This document shows positions 4,632 to 5,952 of a stretch of DNA of 5,952 bases, piece by piece (the first letter of the stretch is position 1; each line of letters starts with the position of its first letter). This stretch comes from Acidobacteriota bacterium (GTDB taxonomy: Bacteria; Acidobacteriota; UBA890). The stretch is taken from contig JAUWTE010000221.1 of assembly GCA_030609765.1 (NCBI GenBank), positions 1 to 5,952 on the forward strand, given 5' to 3'. The notes beneath the pieces were generated by a model. That model was not told the DNA's origin and did not search any database. It was given only the letters and a program-made list of their open reading frames with translations. The position numbers were made by a program, and so were the translations under genes.

Positions 4632-5952
4632 TCAGTCCTTTGGTGGTACGGACACACCCGCCAGCCCATGGGCCCGCGCGAGGGCGTTGAATTCCTCCAA
4701 GTCCGTCACAACCAACGTTCCGTAGATCTCGCGGAAACGCTCGAGCCGTCCCGACAGCTCGTCGAACACCGCGTATTTCGATGGCGAAGGGAGCGCGTCC
4801 CCGGTCATGACGTAGCGACCGAGCATCTTGAAGTGCGAGAACAAACCGGCCGGGAAGCGCAGCAGGTTTTCCGACGCGCCGGTGGTTCGCAGTATGTAGA
4901 ATTCGCGCTCCAAATCGATGAGCTTCTGATCGAACGCGGCAGCGGCTTCCTCAACCTCGGCCATGTCGGAATGGCCGCGCACAAGATCCTCCAGATCGTC
5001 GATTTCCTTGCGGATCCACTCGATGGAATTGCCCATTTCGGTCAGCACATTCACCTGTTCGCGGATGCGCAGCGCCAGGTCGATCTGTGCGAGAATTTCC
5101 TCTTCGCTCGCTGCCGAGGTGGGGTCCTTGATCACCTCGAGGCTCGTGGTGAGTTGCCTGCCGCCGACCTCGAGCTCGACCGTGTAGGTGCCCGGCACGG
5201 CGAGCGGGCCGTTGCCGCCGCTTCCCTCGACGTCGAGCTCCCGCCACCCATCTTCGTTGTAGCGGATGCTGTCGGGACCGAAGGCCACGCCGGGGTGGCC
5301 GAGCGGCGGGGTGCGCAGCTTGACCGGAGGTGATTCCTCGTGCCGCAGGTTCCAGTAGACGCGGTTGATGCCTGCGTGGGCGGTACCGCGGAAGGTACGC
5401 ACCGCGTTGCCCGCTTCATCCCGAATGGTGATCGTCGCGCCGCGGTTGCGGCCATTACCGCCATTGCCGCCGCTGCCGCTGTTACCGCCGTCGCTGCCAT
5501 CGCCGCCCTCGGCGCCGTCACCACCGGTGGCGTCGTCGGCGATGTAGTAGTTGATCGGCGCTCCGTAGGGTGGGTCTTCGACGAAGCTGGGCCCACTGCC
5601 GCGAACCCGCTCGCCCGGCAGGCTGCGTCGTAACAGCCGGTAGGCGGGGCGTGGGGCGAACAGGTGCGCGTCGCTCGCCAGCACGTCGCCGGTTAGCTGC
5701 CGCAGCGGCGACAGGTCGTCGAGAATCCAGAAGCCTCGCCCGTAGGTGCCGAGCACCAGGTCGCCGTAGCCTTCTTGGATGGTCAGCCAGTGAATGGGCG
5801 CAGGCGGTAGGTTGTTGCGCAGGGGCAGCCAATTGCCGCCGTCATCGAAGCTCATATACACGGCGTTCTCGGTGCCGAGGTAAAGCATGCCCGGGCGTTC
5901 CGGATCCTCGCGCACCACGTGCGCGTAGCTCAGCATGCCGCGCGGAATGCCG
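4632..5952 (-). CDS. C-terminal part of a secreted VPS10/sortilin-like BNR-repeat protein (N-terminus outside window)
   Basis: The minus-strand frame is open from the window edge to TGA at 4634-4632, giving about 439 residues; GIPRG precedes the internal Met codon at 5936, so that Met is not the start. The first 80 residues are the last blades of a beta-propeller, with an Asp-box (SFDDGGNW) and the family signature GTYGRGFWILDDLSPLRQL. A Gly/Asn/Asp-rich insert follows, then an Ig-like domain (ITIRDEAGNAVRTF, GINRVYWNLRHE, VPGTYTVELEVGG), and a largely helical tail rich in Glu, Leu and Arg. Relatives are often called glycosyl hydrolases or WD40/YVTN/BNR-like proteins, usually around 1000 aa and exported; no enzymatic activity is established for most of them, and none can be claimed here. 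The gene lies upstream of the aminotransferase gene on the same strand, separated by a structured 145-bp gap. Confidence 0.88.
   Translation of the reverse strand, partial: GIPRGMLSYAHVVREDPERPGMLYLGTENAVYMSFDDGGNWLPLRNNLPPAPIHWLTIQEGYGDLVLGTYGRGFWILDDLSPLRQLTGDVLASDAHLFAPRPAYRLLRRSLPGERVRGSGPSFVEDPPYGAPINYYIADDATGGDGAEGGDGSDGGNSGSGGNGGNGRNRGATITIRDEAGNAVRTFRGTAHAGINRVYWNLRHEESPPVKLRTPPLGHPGVAFGPDSIRYNEDGWRELDVEGSGGNGPLAVPGTYTVELEVGGRQLTTSLEVIKDPTSAASEEEILAQIDLALRIREQVNVLTEMGNSIEWIRKEIDDLEDLVRGHSDMAEVEEAAAAFDQKLIDLEREFYILRTTGASENLLRFPAGLFSHFKMLGRYVMTGDALPSPSKYAVFDELSGRLERFREIYGTLVVTDLEEFNALARAHGLAGVSVPPKD
5439..5525 (-). repeat. Low-complexity Gly-rich coding insert in the VPS10-like protein
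   Basis: About 29 codons encode mainly Gly with Asn, Asp, Ser and Ala (for example GGDGAEGGDGSDGGNSG). The DNA is a degenerate GGN-AAC/GAC trinucleotide run, seen on the plus strand as repeated gccgcc, gccatt and gttacc. It falls between the propeller end (YYIADD) and the Ig-like strand (ATITIRDEAGN), where relatives usually have only a short loop. It is probably a flexible linker that grew by slippage. Confidence 0.7.

Noticed and set aside
4668..5333. Plus-strand open frame of 221 codons opposite the VPS10-like gene
   Set aside because: It is antisense to a well-supported coding frame, has no credible start signal, and its composition (His/Arg/Leu/Val mix) is the usual by-product of GC-rich third positions.

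Overview
The window is a stretch of high-GC bacterial chromosome with genes on both strands and no sign of a mobile element, CRISPR array, tRNA or rRNA. Several traits suggest an uncultured Gemmatimonadota- or Acidobacteriota-like Gram-negative lineage: a large sortilin/VPS10-like BNR-repeat secreted protein, lipoproteins with a Cys followed by a 'GESPTAP'-type linker, a DUF4440/SnoaL-like lipoprotein, and frequent GTG/TTG starts. This placement is inferred from protein style, not from a marker gene.

Left part (1-704). Two consecutive plus-strand membrane protein genes (1-183, truncated by the window edge, and 185-379) lie 1 nt apart and are probably translationally coupled. They converge on a small minus-strand reading frame (416-586) that starts with TTG behind a good Shine-Dalgarno. 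Its ribosome-binding site overlaps a perfect 17-bp palindrome (594-610), followed by an AT-richer stretch that leads into the next plus-strand gene.

Middle part (705-2426). A lipoprotein of two tandem NTF2-like (DUF4440/SnoaL-type) domains (705-1616) converges on, and overlaps by 51 bp, a minus-strand lipoprotein with an M23/LytM-like fold whose metal and catalytic residues are partly lost (1566-2279). Upstream of the latter are two inverted repeats and a 23-codon hydrophobic frame (2355-2426) that overlaps the end of the next gene.

Right part (2423-5952), all on the minus strand. In transcription order it holds the C-terminal part of a VPS10/BNR-like secreted protein (4632-5952, cut by the window edge), a fold-type I PLP-dependent aminotransferase (3344-4486), an unrecognised secreted beta-rich protein (2659-3309), and a two-helix small membrane protein (2423-2626). 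The 145-bp gap before the aminotransferase is the richest regulatory-looking stretch: a tandem repeat with nested hairpins, then an AT-rich 34-bp dyad just ahead of the start codon. The aminotransferase, secreted protein and small membrane protein are spaced 34 and 32 bp apart and could form one transcript.

Apart from the aminotransferase, nearly every product is predicted to act in or beyond the cell envelope. I see no convincing new multi-gene system. The items most worth checking are the two dyads, the unrecognised small or secreted proteins, the degenerate M23 protein, and the apparent start or frameshift anomaly in the secreted protein gene.
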